Notes under the pieces: generated by a model | What the model saw: the letters and a program-made list of their open reading frames with translations, nothing else | The model's database searches: none | What the model was told of the DNA's origin: nothing | Part shown: in pieces, positions 43,234 through 52,801 of the stretch | Layout: each line of letters starts with the position of its first letter | Position numbering within the stretch: the stretch's first letter is position 1 | Origin: JAFGDI01 sp963667715 | Lineage (GTDB): Bacteria > Planctomycetota > Phycisphaerae > Sedimentisphaerales > SM23-30 | Reading direction: 5' to 3' | DNA: 64,000 bases | NCBI GenBank assembly: GCA_963667715.1 | Contig: OY763926.1 | Coordinates: forward strand, 62,001-126,000 | Program-made: the position numbers and the translations under genes

Positions 43234-43798
43234 TTCTGTTCCCTTTTGTTGCCCCGGCTTTGCTAAGACTTCTGTTAACGTTTAGCAATTTATTTTTACT
43301 CATAACACAACACATATACCATGTTGAAGAAACAAACTTTTTGCGACTCCTGCCGCCCTCGTATTTCATATTACTCGCCTGTAAATATTTCGCCTTATAG
43401 TATATTACACTTAAGTCATTTCTGTTTTTGCTTTCTTTTCTCCAGATTTCGTATTATCAAAATAATTATTACCAGACCCAACATTGTACTAAACTACGAT
43501 CCAACTTAGCAGATAAGTGTTACAGCGTGTTCATGATTTTGCACTATCCTGCTCATCTGTAATGCGTTATGGGCCTGCTGTTCTATAGTCCCCCCTTATC
43601 ACTTGTGGTAGATCGTTTCAGTCGGCTGTTTCTGCCTTTTTTTCTCTCTGTTTTTGTTATTGGTCTATAAATATAAATTAAACTTGCTATTACAAATAGC
43701 AGACTTAATATATATAAACGTCTTTATTGATCACTATTGCTGATCTTTAGTGGCACTAAATGATTTTTTAATGAATTTGTACCTGATTTGGAGGAATA
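43234..43798. other. Divergent intergenic region (MCP / nucleotidyltransferase)
   Basis: 565 bases of AT-rich spacer with promoters for both neighbours. The only clear structure is a perfect palindrome at 43746-43760 near the plus-strand gene (entered separately). No coding frame is supported. Confidence 0.55.
43746..43760 (+). promoter_or_regulatory. 15-base perfect palindrome, possible operator
   Basis: TTTAGTG-G-CACTAAA lies 38 bases upstream of the nucleotidyltransferase ATG. A repressor or activator site, or a leader hairpin, is possible; no family is assigned. Confidence 0.4.
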
Positions 43799-44620
43799 AT
43801 GACCACAAATATAAATAAAGCGGTAATCCTGGCTCGTGGCCTCGGCACTCGTATGAGGAAAAACAGTGAAGCCGCCGGACTAACTGACCAGCAGGCAAAG
43901 ATAGCCGCTACCGGTGTTAAGGCTCTTATCCCTATCGATAGACCATTCCTGGATTACGTTATGCACAATCTGGCCGAAGCTGGCTATACTGAAATCTGTC
44001 TGGTTATCGGCCCTGAACACACCGCCGTCCGTGATTATTATACCAATGAGATCGCTACCTCACGTGTTAAGGTCAGCTTTGCTATCCAGCAGGAACCTCT
44101 TGGTACCGCCGATGCTGTTGCCGCTGCTCGTGAATTTGCTGGCAGCGATCATTTCATCGTTATCAATTCCGACAATTATTATCCGCTTCAGGCTCTTATC
44201 GGTCTGCGTGAGATTGGCTGTTGTGGCCTCGCCGGCTTCGAACGTCAGGCTCTTATCGACAATAGTAATATCCCCGCCGACAGAGTAAATGCTTTCGCCG
44301 TTATCCAGACCGATGAAGATGACTTCATGTCGTCCATTATCGAAAAACCTACCACTCAGCAGTTAGCCGAAGTGCCGCAGCCGCATTTTCTCAGTATGAA
44401 CTGCTGGAGATTCGGGCCATCTATTTTTGAAGCTTGTGACAATATCGAAAAGTCACCACGCGGCGAATTTGAACTGCCTGACGCTGTTATGTATACCAGG
44501 ACAAAGCTCGCCGAAAAATACAAGACCGCTCGCGTTTTCGACGGCGTACTTGACCTCTCCTGCCGTGACGATATCGAAGAAGTGATCAGACGACTCAAAG
44601 GCACTCCCGTTAATATCTGA
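43799..44620 (+). CDS. Sugar-1-phosphate nucleotidyltransferase
   Basis: A 273-residue Rossmann-like NTP transferase. It starts NKAVILARGLGTRMRK, the GxGTR(M/L) nucleotide-binding loop, has KALIPID in place of the KPLLPV loop, and VINSDNYYP for the D-x-D-like metal site. It makes an NDP-sugar (such as GDP-, UDP- or dTDP-hexose) from sugar-1-phosphate. The sugar cannot be told, and no pathway genes are adjacent. A clear GGAGGA ribosome site precedes the ATG. It could supply the EPS or LPS pathways elsewhere in the window. Confidence 0.87.
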   Translation: MTTNINKAVILARGLGTRMRKNSEAAGLTDQQAKIAATGVKALIPIDRPFLDYVMHNLAEAGYTEICLVIGPEHTAVRDYYTNEIATSRVKVSFAIQQEPLGTADAVAAAREFAGSDHFIVINSDNYYPLQALIGLREIGCCGLAGFERQALIDNSNIPADRVNAFAVIQTDEDDFMSSIIEKPTTQQLAEVPQPHFLSMNCWRFGPSIFEACDNIEKSPRGEFELPDAVMYTRTKLAEKYKTARVFDGVLDLSCRDDIEEVIRRLKGTPVNI

Positions 44621-44640
44621 TCTTCTGTCATCCCGATATA

Positions 44641-44690
44641 TAAAACAAAAAAGAGCAGGGAGAATATTATTCATTCTTCCTGCTCTTGCT
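44641..44690 (-). terminator. Terminator of the CYTH gene
   Basis: AAGAGCAGGGAGAAT pairs with ATTCTTCCTGCTCTT (one mismatch). The T run lies on the minus-strand side, so it ends the CYTH transcript and perhaps also the converging one. Confidence 0.8.
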
Positions 44691-44731
44691 ACTTCTACTC
44701 TAAAGCTCTTTATTTCTATTTTGCCCTGAGA

Positions 44732-45268
44732 CTAATCTTCCCCTCGCAGTTTCTTATTCAGGTTACTCATCATATGAGCATATCCGCGATTAAGATGGCG
44801 ATGATCTTTCAGGCCAACCTTCTGACGAACACCTTCAATAGTTGCATCGTCCGGGCCTTCGATCTCGATGAACATACCCAAACGGTTCACCTTATCCAGA
44901 CATACCTGACAGTTATCCAGATCGTATATCTTACGCAGCTTATCGATCACTAGTGTCGGGCTAAGTGTAAGCTCACTTAGCAATGCCAACGCCTTCTCAG
45001 AATCGTCTACTTCTAGCTCTATCTCTGTTCTGCTCTTAAATTCACCACGCTGACGCGGACCCTTAAATGTGATCATTGTTATTTCGCCGTCTGCGGTCTT
45101 TTCCTTGCGGATACGCATTCCTGTACCTTTTCGCATTACCTTCCGGCTACTGAAATATGTGTCTGTCTGGCGTACGATATGTACAAATTCTGCATCTAGC
45201 TCTTTGAGTGTATTCTCAAACGAGTCGAGTTCTTTTACCTTAAATTTTGCTTCAACTTCCAAGTTCAT
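44732..45268 (-). CDS. CYTH-domain protein (CyaB / class IV adenylate cyclase or triphosphatase family)
   Basis: A 178-residue tunnel-fold protein with the N-terminal ExExK signature (MNLEVEAKFKV) and the later basic and acidic strand residues (MRIRKE, TFKGPRQRGEF, EIELEVDD, IEIEGPDD). CYTH enzymes hydrolyse triphosphates (inorganic, thiamine or nucleotide) or make cAMP in the class IV cyclases; the residues seen do not decide between these. It is a single gene ending at a terminator. Confidence 0.88.
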   Translation of the reverse strand: MNLEVEAKFKVKELDSFENTLKELDAEFVHIVRQTDTYFSSRKVMRKGTGMRIRKEKTADGEITMITFKGPRQRGEFKSRTEIELEVDDSEKALALLSELTLSPTLVIDKLRKIYDLDNCQVCLDKVNRLGMFIEIEGPDDATIEGVRQKVGLKDHRHLNRGYAHMMSNLNKKLRGED

Positions 45269-45459
45269 TATTCACCTGAGCGTAAAACGCTTCTGTTTTG
45301 TTTTCCGTAAAAAAGTTAATAATTAGAATGTCTGGTTTTACAGACAATTATGATTACTTACGAATTCTGTCCCTTGATAACTCTCTTGTACAGGCTATAA
45401 ATGAAATGTGCCTATACTATTCTAGTACCGGAACTGGCAAAATTGCCATAAATTTTTTA

Positions 45460-46959
45460 TTATCCTGCTGAAACGCATCTGTTTGATGCCCATTTCCGCA
45501 GATCGCTTACCTGCTCTGCCATTGTAACTGACAGTGGCGGCGAGGTTTGTATTATTTTTGATATGATCTCATCTGTTAGTTCTGTATTTCTGTCAAATGC
45601 TTCGTGTAGGCCGGCTATTACCGCTTGTTCTATCTCTGATCCGCTAAACCCTTCGGATAAGCTCGCTAATAGCTCCAGGTCAAACTTCTCCGGCGATCTT
45701 TTGCGATTACGGATATGTATCGAAAAGATCTCCTTACGTACTTCCTGGCTCGGTAGGTCTACGAAAAAGATCTCGTCAAATCGACCTTTTCTCAATAGCT
45801 CAGCCGGCAGCGATTCTATATCGTTCGCCGTTGCCACTAAAAATACCGGTGCGTCATGTTCCTGCATCCACGTCAGCAGCGAGCCAAACATACGTCTGGA
45901 CAAACCGCCGTCTGTACTTTGTGATGCTGCCGAGGCAAATGCCTTTTCGATCTCATCTATCCATAGTACCAGCGGTGCCATACTCTCGGCCTGTTCCAAA
46001 GCTTTTCGCAAATGCTTTTCCGATTCGCCTATATAGCTGTCGTACAGTCTGCCCGGGTCCATTCTCAATAGCGGCAGCTGCCAGGCTGTTGCTATCGCCT
46101 TGGCACATAGACTTTTACCAGCGCCCTGAATTCCCAACATCAACACCCCGCGAGGTGCTGACAGGCCAAACTCTTTAGCATCACCCGTTATCGATTTCTG
46201 ACGTTGGGCCAGCCATTTCTTCAGGTTCAGCAGCCCGCCGATGCTATCCAGATCTGTCGGTGCTTCTATATAATCCAGCAGACTGTCGCTATGTAATACC
46301 TGACGTTTTTTCGCCAGGATACTGTTTATATCTTCATTATTAAATTTTCGATCTCGTGATACCGAGTCTTTTATTACCTCTTTCGCCTGACGACGTGTCA
46401 AGCCGCGGAGATTACGTATGATCGTTTTCAAACCTTTTCGGGTAATGTCCAGTTGGATCGGCTTTTCCTGGTGAAGTTCACGGAGGGTTTCCTTTATGAT
46501 TCGCTCCAGTTCATCTTCGTCCGGCAGTGATATCTCAAACCTGCTTATATACGGCTTAGCCGAAGTGGGGATCTGATCGTTATAATCGATAAGTATCAGC
46601 TTGCTGCCGTTTCGCTCGAAATGAAATATTACATCTCGCAATACTCGCAGCGTCCGGGAATCGGTCAGGTGTTCTATCAGGTCCAGCATAACAAAGACCT
46701 GCTTCTCCTGAACTTGCATCATACTATACAGCGCAGCCGCAGGATGCTCTGTTCCTGCTATCGGTTTACTTCCCGAAAGTAGCCCTTCTCGTAAACCTGT
46801 TACAATTGACCACTTTTGGATTTCGTAACCTAGATTAGCCGCAACTGTCGTTACCATCTCACGGGCATATGGCTCTTCTTGCGTAACGATAGCCACACAG
46901 GAATGCCCGCTGGTGAGTAATTCCTCTAGTCGTTTATAGTCTTCCATAATCCCTATCAA
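45460..46959 (-). CDS. AAA ATPase, Ycf46-like
   Basis: A 499-residue cytosolic AAA protein. The N-terminal half (about 1-240) is a degenerate ATPase-like region. The C-terminal AAA module has Walker A GIQGAGKS, Walker B VLWIDEIEKAFA, the sensor 1 text VATAN, and an arginine finger in RKGRFDEIFFV, followed by a normal AAA lid. This is the layout of the cyanobacterial/chloroplast Ycf46 group, whose role is not settled (a link with inorganic-carbon use was proposed for cyanobacteria). ATG 46947 is an alternative start. It is divergent from the epimerase gene. Confidence 0.85.
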   Translation of the reverse strand: MIGIMEDYKRLEELLTSGHSCVAIVTQEEPYAREMVTTVAANLGYEIQKWSIVTGLREGLLSGSKPIAGTEHPAAALYSMMQVQEKQVFVMLDLIEHLTDSRTLRVLRDVIFHFERNGSKLILIDYNDQIPTSAKPYISRFEISLPDEDELERIIKETLRELHQEKPIQLDITRKGLKTIIRNLRGLTRRQAKEVIKDSVSRDRKFNNEDINSILAKKRQVLHSDSLLDYIEAPTDLDSIGGLLNLKKWLAQRQKSITGDAKEFGLSAPRGVLMLGIQGAGKSLCAKAIATAWQLPLLRMDPGRLYDSYIGESEKHLRKALEQAESMAPLVLWIDEIEKAFASAASQSTDGGLSRRMFGSLLTWMQEHDAPVFLVATANDIESLPAELLRKGRFDEIFFVDLPSQEVRKEIFSIHIRNRKRSPEKFDLELLASLSEGFSGSEIEQAVIAGLHEAFDRNTELTDEIISKIIQTSPPLSVTMAEQVSDLRKWASNRCVSAG

Positions 46960-47161
46960 GGTAATAAAGTGTCACTCTCTCCCTATGGAGATATGAGTGA
47001 TTTGTCTTGCATTATAGTGCATCTCACAATTAATGTCAATTGACCCTTGTCAAAAAAAGACGTATACTTTCTGTACACCACGAGCTGAATTATTGTTCAC
47101 TGCTTTATTGGTGTCGTGGAAATACTTGCATATTAGTACTTTATCCAAAGGAGCTTTTACG

Positions 47162-47851
47162 ATGACTTCGCTCAGACTTTCTCGACAGCAGCTAAGAAAT
47201 TGTGATATTGTCGCAGTAGAAAAATATAAAATACCATCAATTATCCTGATGGAAAATGCTGGCAAAGCCGCCGCTGATTTCGCTTTTGACAAATTAAATT
47301 CACTCAATTGCGGCCCAGTTGTTATCGCTGCCGGCGTAGGTAACAATGCCGGCGATGGTTTTGTCGTCGCTCGCGCTCTGACCAGCAGAGGAGTTGATGT
47401 TACCGTTTTTGCCGCAGCACAGCCGGAAAGATATTCCTCCGATGCTCTCACCAATCTCAATATTTGCCTTAACATGAATATACCGATTGCTTTTCTCGAT
47501 CATGATCTGCCCGAGACGGCTTTGTTTCAATTTGCCAAAAAGCTCACCACCGCATCTCTGGTTATTGACGCCTTACTCGGAACCGGAACTGCAGGAGCTC
47601 CCAGGGAACCTATCGCAGAAATGATAAACATTATCGGGCGTGCCGGTAAACCCGTGCTGGCCTTGGATATACCATCTGGCCTTGACTGTGATACTGGTCA
47701 GCCCTTATCGGAGACTGTCATCAAAGCTGACTGGACGATCACCTTTGCCGCGGAAAAGATTGGGTTTGCTGAACCGACAGCGCATGATTACACTGGGCAA
47801 GTGACCGTTGCTGGTATTGGAATAAAAACAGAACTTTTGATTGATGAATGA
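47162..47851 (+). CDS. nnrE: NAD(P)H-hydrate epimerase (YjeF N-domain)
   Basis: A 229-residue Rossmann-fold enzyme that epimerises damaged R-NAD(P)HX to the S form for later repair by the dehydratase NnrD. Visible motifs are IILMENAGKAAADFA, the nucleotide loop AGVGNNAGDGFVVARAL, and the active-site region ALDIPSGLDCDTG. The dehydratase domain that E. coli Nnr carries at its C-terminus is absent, so it must be elsewhere. I chose ATG 47162 with AAAGGAG 8 bases upstream; the longer frame from 47033 has no family resemblance in its first 43 residues. It converges on tsaE. Confidence 0.92.
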   Translation: MTSLRLSRQQLRNCDIVAVEKYKIPSIILMENAGKAAADFAFDKLNSLNCGPVVIAAGVGNNAGDGFVVARALTSRGVDVTVFAAAQPERYSSDALTNLNICLNMNIPIAFLDHDLPETALFQFAKKLTTASLVIDALLGTGTAGAPREPIAEMINIIGRAGKPVLALDIPSGLDCDTGQPLSETVIKADWTITFAAEKIGFAEPTAHDYTGQVTVAGIGIKTELLIDE

Positions 47852-47875
47852 CTTAGAGTTACAAGACTTATTTCG

Positions 47876-48340
47876 TTAGCCCAAAAGCTTCTGGGACATC
47901 TTCTCTGGAATATCAGATATCGTTATCTCGCGCGTTGTATCGTCGATATGTTCAATGACAATATGTAACGGCTTATACGAATCTACGATCGACGAGGTAC
48001 GGTCGGCCCATTCTACCAGAATTATACTTGGCCCGCTGCACAGCTCGTCAAAACCAACTGCCTCCAGCTGACCTGAATCCTGCAAACGCCATGCGTCTAT
48101 ATGATAAATCATCAACCGGCCTTCATACTCGTTCATCAGGGTAAAGGTCGGACTTGTCACTTCCTCTATATCTGGAACTTCCAACCCCATAGCAATGCCC
48201 TTGATCAGATGGGTTTTGCCAGCGCCAAGGTTACCTACCAGCGAGACCACAGTTCCGGGCATAATATTCTCCCCGATCTTCTTACCCAGCTCTATTGTCT
48301 GCTCTACACTGCCGCTTCTTATTGTTATACTATCGCTCAT
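47876..48340 (-). CDS. tsaE: tRNA t6A biosynthesis ATPase TsaE
   Basis: A 154-residue P-loop protein required, with TsaB and TsaD, for the threonylcarbamoyl modification of A37 in ANN-reading tRNAs. Walker A is GNLGAGKT near residue 38, and the family-specific TSPTFTLMNEYEG followed by YHIDAWRL is intact. Length is standard. Its start lies 12 bases after the rpoN stop codon, so it is the last gene of the dnaX-ybaB-recR-rpoN-tsaE run. Confidence 0.95.
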   Translation of the reverse strand: MSDSITIRSGSVEQTIELGKKIGENIMPGTVVSLVGNLGAGKTHLIKGIAMGLEVPDIEEVTSPTFTLMNEYEGRLMIYHIDAWRLQDSGQLEAVGFDELCSGPSIILVEWADRTSSIVDSYKPLHIVIEHIDDTTREITISDIPEKMSQKLLG

Positions 48341-48352
48341 AGTTAACTCTAC

Positions 48353-49828
48353 CTAGTACTCCTTGCGCTTACGGGCAGGGGGGATATTCATAATATCGCG
48401 ATACTTGGCGACTGTCCTGCGAGATATTACTATACCTTGCTTGGTCAGCTCTTCTGCCAGTTTCTCGTCATTGAATGGTTTCTTCTTATTCTCGTTATCG
48501 ATTATTTCCTGCATCTTCGCTCGGATCGCGTCCCAGCTTACCGTCTCGCCATTCGACTGCTCTTTACCGCTGGTGAAAAAGTAACGCAGCGGAAATATCC
48601 CCGATGGTGTCTGCATATATTTTTCTGATACCGCACGTGAAACCGTACCAACGTGTATACCAAGCTCCTTGGCAACATCGATCATCGGCAATGGCTTCAG
48701 GGCTAACGGCCCGCTGCTGAAAAAATCCTTCTGAGTATGCAGTACAATATTTACTACTCGCATTAGCGTTGCTTTTCGCTGCTGTACCGCATCGATCAGC
48801 CATTCAGCCGACCTCACATTTTTGCGAAGATAATCTCTATCGTTACTATTGATCTGACTGTTCCTGAGCATCTCAGCATATTCGCTGTTTACCTTCAGGA
48901 TAGGACTGCTGCCGTCGGCCAGACGAGCGCTGTAATTATCATTCTCTTCATCATAGTCAACTATGATCTCTGGTGAGATATAACTAGCCTGTACCTGACT
49001 GAACTGCAAACCCGGTCGTGGGTCTAGTCGAGATATATTCTTTATCGCCGCCTTGATATCTTCAACGCTGCACTTTAACGACTTCGCAACTTGCGGATAA
49101 TGGTTCAGCTCGATCTCTTTCAAATACTTATTCAGTATTTCCAGCTCCATACTATGGTCACCCGCATCAGCCAAAAGCTGAAGTGTAAGACATTCGATAA
49201 AGTCCCGTGCTCCCACCCCCGTAGGTTCCAGCGATTGTACCAGCTCCAATGCATCTTTGAGCTGCTGATCGCTTAGAGCAAAGTCAAGATGCTCGCGGAT
49301 CTTACTCAGCTCGATCGATAGATAACCGTTGCTGTCGATAAGATCTATTATCTTACTGCCGATTATGTGGATCTGCTCATCGCATTCCACAAACATCCAT
49401 TGCTCGCTCAAATGGTCCAGAAGATTTTTGCCCGGGGCCGCGGTATTGCTCATCGCGTCCATCTTACGGTCGACATCGTCACCTGAACTTTTTTGCTTAC
49501 TTATATATTCGCTGCGGTCGAGATACTCAGAAAAACCTTCGTCCTGATTTGACATCCTCTCAAACGAATCAGCGCGACTGTTATCATCTTTCACTATCAG
49601 CACAGCTTCGTCAGAATTGCTGTCGCTATAATCGCTGCTCTCACTGCTCGACGCATCATATTCGCCCGGCTCTTCCATCTCCAGTGTCGGGTTACTTAAG
49701 AGCTCCTGCTGGATTCGCTCTTGCAACGCCAACATAGGCAGCTGCAAGATCTCCATCGACTGGATCATTCGCGGTGCCAGCATCATACGCTGTTCGGTCT
49801 TTAATTGTTGAGATATATCTAAACGCAT
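48353..49828 (-). CDS. rpoN: RNA polymerase sigma-54 factor
   Basis: A 491-residue sigma-N protein that recognises -24/-12 promoters and needs AAA+ activators to open them. Region I is the glutamine/leucine-rich start (MIQSMEILQLPMLALQERIQ), an acidic region II follows, the core-binding domain spans about 120-300, and a helix-turn-helix precedes the RpoN box SRRTVAKYR, which contacts the -24 element. It lies 20 bases after recR. The window also encodes one sigma-54 activator (26516-28126) and shows two matching promoters (4238, 28414). Confidence 0.97.
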   Translation of the reverse strand: MRLDISQQLKTEQRMMLAPRMIQSMEILQLPMLALQERIQQELLSNPTLEMEEPGEYDASSSESSDYSDSNSDEAVLIVKDDNSRADSFERMSNQDEGFSEYLDRSEYISKQKSSGDDVDRKMDAMSNTAAPGKNLLDHLSEQWMFVECDEQIHIIGSKIIDLIDSNGYLSIELSKIREHLDFALSDQQLKDALELVQSLEPTGVGARDFIECLTLQLLADAGDHSMELEILNKYLKEIELNHYPQVAKSLKCSVEDIKAAIKNISRLDPRPGLQFSQVQASYISPEIIVDYDEENDNYSARLADGSSPILKVNSEYAEMLRNSQINSNDRDYLRKNVRSAEWLIDAVQQRKATLMRVVNIVLHTQKDFFSSGPLALKPLPMIDVAKELGIHVGTVSRAVSEKYMQTPSGIFPLRYFFTSGKEQSNGETVSWDAIRAKMQEIIDNENKKKPFNDEKLAEELTKQGIVISRRTVAKYRDIMNIPPARKRKEY

Positions 49829-49848
49829 ATTCTTTTATTAGCCGCTCA

Positions 49849-50451
49849 CTATTCCATACTTCTGCGGCCTTGGATAGCCTCGGTCAGAACTTCCTTATTG
49901 GCAAACTCTATACTGCCGCCGGTTGGCAGCCCTCTTGCCAGTCTTGTGATCTTTACCTTTGTGCCGCTTAGCATAGAACTGATATACAATGCCGTTCCGT
50001 CACCGTCGAGATTGGGATTCGTCGCCATTACCACTTCGCTTACTTCACCGCTCCGTACCCGTTTGATCAAATCCTTGATCGTCAGATCGTCCGGGGTTAT
50101 TCCTTCCAACGGCGCCAGATGGCCAAGTAATACATGATATACCCAGTTACACTTGCCCGTCTCTTCCAGATTGATAAGATCCTTATGCTGCTCAACCACA
50201 CAGATTATGCTATGGTCACGCTGCTGGTTCTGGCATATACTGCACAGCTCGCTCTCGCTTAGGTTAAAACATCGCTCGCAATAGCGTATCCGGGTCTTCA
50301 CATCATTGATCGCCTCGGCCAGCTTCATTGCCTCTTCTGCCGGCTGCTTCAAAATATGATATGCCAGCCTCTCCGCCGTGCGACTGCCAATGCCCGGCAA
50401 TCTGCCAAACTCAGCCATTAGCTTATTGATACTGTCAGTATGTATATTCAT
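49849..50451 (-). CDS. recR: Recombination mediator protein RecR
   Basis: A 200-residue RecR. It has an HhH region (FGRLPGIGSRTAERLAYHIL), a C4 zinc finger (CERCFNLSESELCSIC) and a Toprim domain (IICVVEQHKDL onward, with MATNPNLDGDGTALYI). With RecF/RecO it loads RecA at single-strand gaps. Between it and the ybaB gene is a 147-base gap containing the 50545 palindrome. The order dnaX-ybaB-recR is widespread in bacteria. Confidence 0.96.
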   Translation of the reverse strand: MNIHTDSINKLMAEFGRLPGIGSRTAERLAYHILKQPAEEAMKLAEAINDVKTRIRYCERCFNLSESELCSICQNQQRDHSIICVVEQHKDLINLEETGKCNWVYHVLLGHLAPLEGITPDDLTIKDLIKRVRSGEVSEVVMATNPNLDGDGTALYISSMLSGTKVKITRLARGLPTGGSIEFANKEVLTEAIQGRRSME

Positions 50452-50544
50452 CGGCTCATTGCCTGATCTCGTTACTGCGTTTTATATCTTGTTAGAATTA
50501 TGCAGGCTAATCCCTGTACGTATCCAACTAATTCCTAATTACTA

Positions 50545-50562
50545 TCCCGATGCACATCGGGA
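50545..50562. repeat. CCCGAT/ATCGGG palindrome, copy 2
   Basis: TCCCGAT-GCAC-ATCGGGA in the recR-ybaB gap. It continues with TTTCCTCTCAAGCTC, as in the copy at 16408 (AACTCCTCTCAAACTT), so the repeat unit extends beyond the stem. Confidence 0.75.
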
Positions 50563-50598
50563 CTATTTCCTCTCAAGCTCACCATCGCTCAGTTTGAG

Positions 50599-50934
50599 TT
50601 ACTTTAACAACTGATCCAGATTTGGTAAACCAAGGTCGCCAAACTGACCGGCCATCTTACTCTGTATTGTTTCCTGGGCTTTCTGGGTTGCCATATTGAT
50701 CGCAGCCTTTATCAGATCTTCAAGCATCTCAAGATCATCTGCAACGCCCGGAATATCCTTATTGATCACCAGGTCAACCAGTTCAAACTTACCGTTCATC
50801 TTGGCCGTTACAATTCCGCCGCCGCTCGATGCTTCTACAACTACGGTCTTGAGCTCTTCCTGCATCTGGGCCATGTTTTCTTTCAGCTTCGGCAGCTTAC
50901 TCATCATGCCTGCGAGATTTCCAAAATTGAACAT
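50599..50934 (-). CDS. YbaB/EbfC-family nucleoid-associated protein
   Basis: A 111-residue dimeric DNA-binding protein of the YbaB/EbfC family. It has a helical N-terminus (LKENMAQMQEEL), then KTVVVEASSGGGIVTAKMNG and the long final helix (LIKAAINMATQKAQETIQ). Its position between dnaX and recR is the classical one. The start codon is the only reasonable one. Confidence 0.94.
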   Translation of the reverse strand: MFNFGNLAGMMSKLPKLKENMAQMQEELKTVVVEASSGGGIVTAKMNGKFELVDLVINKDIPGVADDLEMLEDLIKAAINMATQKAQETIQSKMAGQFGDLGLPNLDQLLK

Positions 50935-50976
50935 AATTTCTCTCGGTTCTATCTATCTTTTTGACCTGCTATTAGG

Positions 50977-52719
50977 TCACTTTATTTTCTCAATACTCGT
51001 GATCCTGCCGCCTAACTGCTCAAGGATCATTTTTACATTTTCATCGTTAGCCGCTACATTGTTCTCTTCCTGGCTGGGCCGGGCTCCCGGAACTACTGCC
51101 GCTCTAACGTTTTTTTTTATTGGTTCATTTGAACTTATCGGCACCAGCGTGACCTTCGCTCCTAACACTTTACCCAGTGCCGCTTCCAGACCAGTTTTCA
51201 CTGCGTCCAGATTTTTCATCGCTGTTATTAGCCCCGCTTTATCCGCCGGGTAGGTCACTGAAAGATTACCACCTTCAAAAGCTGTTACCGTCGCCGGTGT
51301 AATATATCTCACCAGGTTCTCGCTGCTGCTTCGTACCGCGTTCAAAATATTATTCCAGTTTGCAGTTATCCACTGAATATCAACATTCGCCGGCACATCC
51401 AGACTTCCCTGACTTCTTGCCGACGCAGTAGTTCTGCTTGCTGATGCTGTCGGTCTCGCAGGAGCTGGTGCAGTTGCCGCTGGCTGTCTCGTCGCTGGAG
51501 CTGTTGCTGCCGGAGCCGCCGCCGCTTGTGGTCGGGAATATCCGCCCTGATTCGATGCCGCAACTGGTGAGCCCGCTGGTAGCGACTGCAATTTCTTGAT
51601 CAATGCCGTTGTATCGCTAAATCGTTCTGCCGCACATATCCTTACGATCGCAGCTTCTAATATCGCTCTGCCGCTGCCGCTGGTTCGGATAGACTTCTTC
51701 AGCTCTTCCATTACCGTGATATAGTACACCAACGCCGCATTATCAAACTGCTCTGCCTGTTCTTTGAGCTTCTCCCGGGTCTCCTGATCTGGCTCTTCGA
51801 CCAGTTCAGTATCTATTCCACAGCTTTTCAGTACCATCAGGTCACGGAAGTGACTTTGCAGACTATCAGCTATTTGTTCCAGTGACAAACCTTCGATCAG
51901 TGCATTATCAATACTTACCAGTGCGTCAGCTGTGTTCTCACTTATGATCGAATTCACCATACCGATCACTCGGTCGCGACTTGGTGTGCCCAGTAGGTCA
52001 TTGAGCATATCCAGGGTCAACTCACCCTTGGCCATACTCAATATCTGATCCAGCAGACTCAAACCGTCACGCATAGAGCCGTTAGCCAGTCTGGCCACTC
52101 TTCTCACAAGCTTATCTTCTGCCGATACCTGCTCGCTCGCCAAAACGCCCTGTAAATGACCTTCGATCTCATTAGTACTGATATTTCTAAAGTCGAACCG
52201 CTGACATCTGCTCAAAATGGTAGGTAGTATCTTATTAGATTCTGTCGTTGCAAATATGAACTTTACATGATCCGGCGGCTCTTCAAGAGTTTTGAGCAAT
52301 GCATTAAATGCTCCAGAAGAGAGCATATGAACTTCGTCTATTATATAGATCTTGAATCGAGAGCGGGCCGGCTTATATATAGCGTTCTGCCTCAGCTCAC
52401 GGATATTTTCCACACCTGTATTACTGGCACCGTCAATTTCGATTACGTCTATGTCTTCGCCTTCGGCAATTCCCTGACAGCTTTCGCACTTACAACATGG
52501 ATTTGTGGTCGGCCCATCGCTGCTCAAGCAGTTCAATGCCTTGGCTAGTATCCTCGCCATCGTAGTTTTACCTACTCCGCGAGTCCCCGTAAAAAGATAT
52601 GCATGAGCTACACGGTTAGTCTCTATCGCATTACGCAATGTCTGACTTACCGCTTCCTGACCGACTACATTGTCGAAGCTCTCTGAACGATATCTTCTTG
52701 CAAGTACTGTATATGACAT
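50977..52719 (-). CDS. dnaX: DNA polymerase III tau/gamma subunit
   Basis: A 580-residue clamp-loader ATPase. It opens LARRYRSESFDNVVGQ, then has Walker A GTRGVGKTT, the zinc cysteines CCKCESC, Walker B near YIIDEVHMLS and the sensor 1 region. A low-complexity Pro-Ala-Thr linker (about 390-440) separates it from a C-terminal domain. No frameshift is needed to read the frame; whether a shorter gamma is made is not visible. It is the first protein gene after the SRP RNA on this strand. Confidence 0.96.
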   Translation of the reverse strand: MSYTVLARRYRSESFDNVVGQEAVSQTLRNAIETNRVAHAYLFTGTRGVGKTTMARILAKALNCLSSDGPTTNPCCKCESCQGIAEGEDIDVIEIDGASNTGVENIRELRQNAIYKPARSRFKIYIIDEVHMLSSGAFNALLKTLEEPPDHVKFIFATTESNKILPTILSRCQRFDFRNISTNEIEGHLQGVLASEQVSAEDKLVRRVARLANGSMRDGLSLLDQILSMAKGELTLDMLNDLLGTPSRDRVIGMVNSIISENTADALVSIDNALIEGLSLEQIADSLQSHFRDLMVLKSCGIDTELVEEPDQETREKLKEQAEQFDNAALVYYITVMEELKKSIRTSGSGRAILEAAIVRICAAERFSDTTALIKKLQSLPAGSPVAASNQGGYSRPQAAAAPAATAPATRQPAATAPAPARPTASASRTTASARSQGSLDVPANVDIQWITANWNNILNAVRSSSENLVRYITPATVTAFEGGNLSVTYPADKAGLITAMKNLDAVKTGLEAALGKVLGAKVTLVPISSNEPIKKNVRAAVVPGARPSQEENNVAANDENVKMILEQLGGRITSIEKIK

Positions 52720-52801
52720 AGTTTAAAGGAAATCTATGGGGCAATTTCCCCCTCGTGACAGGTTTTCTCCTATATCTGACAATCTTTCTCTTTATAATGA
52801 A

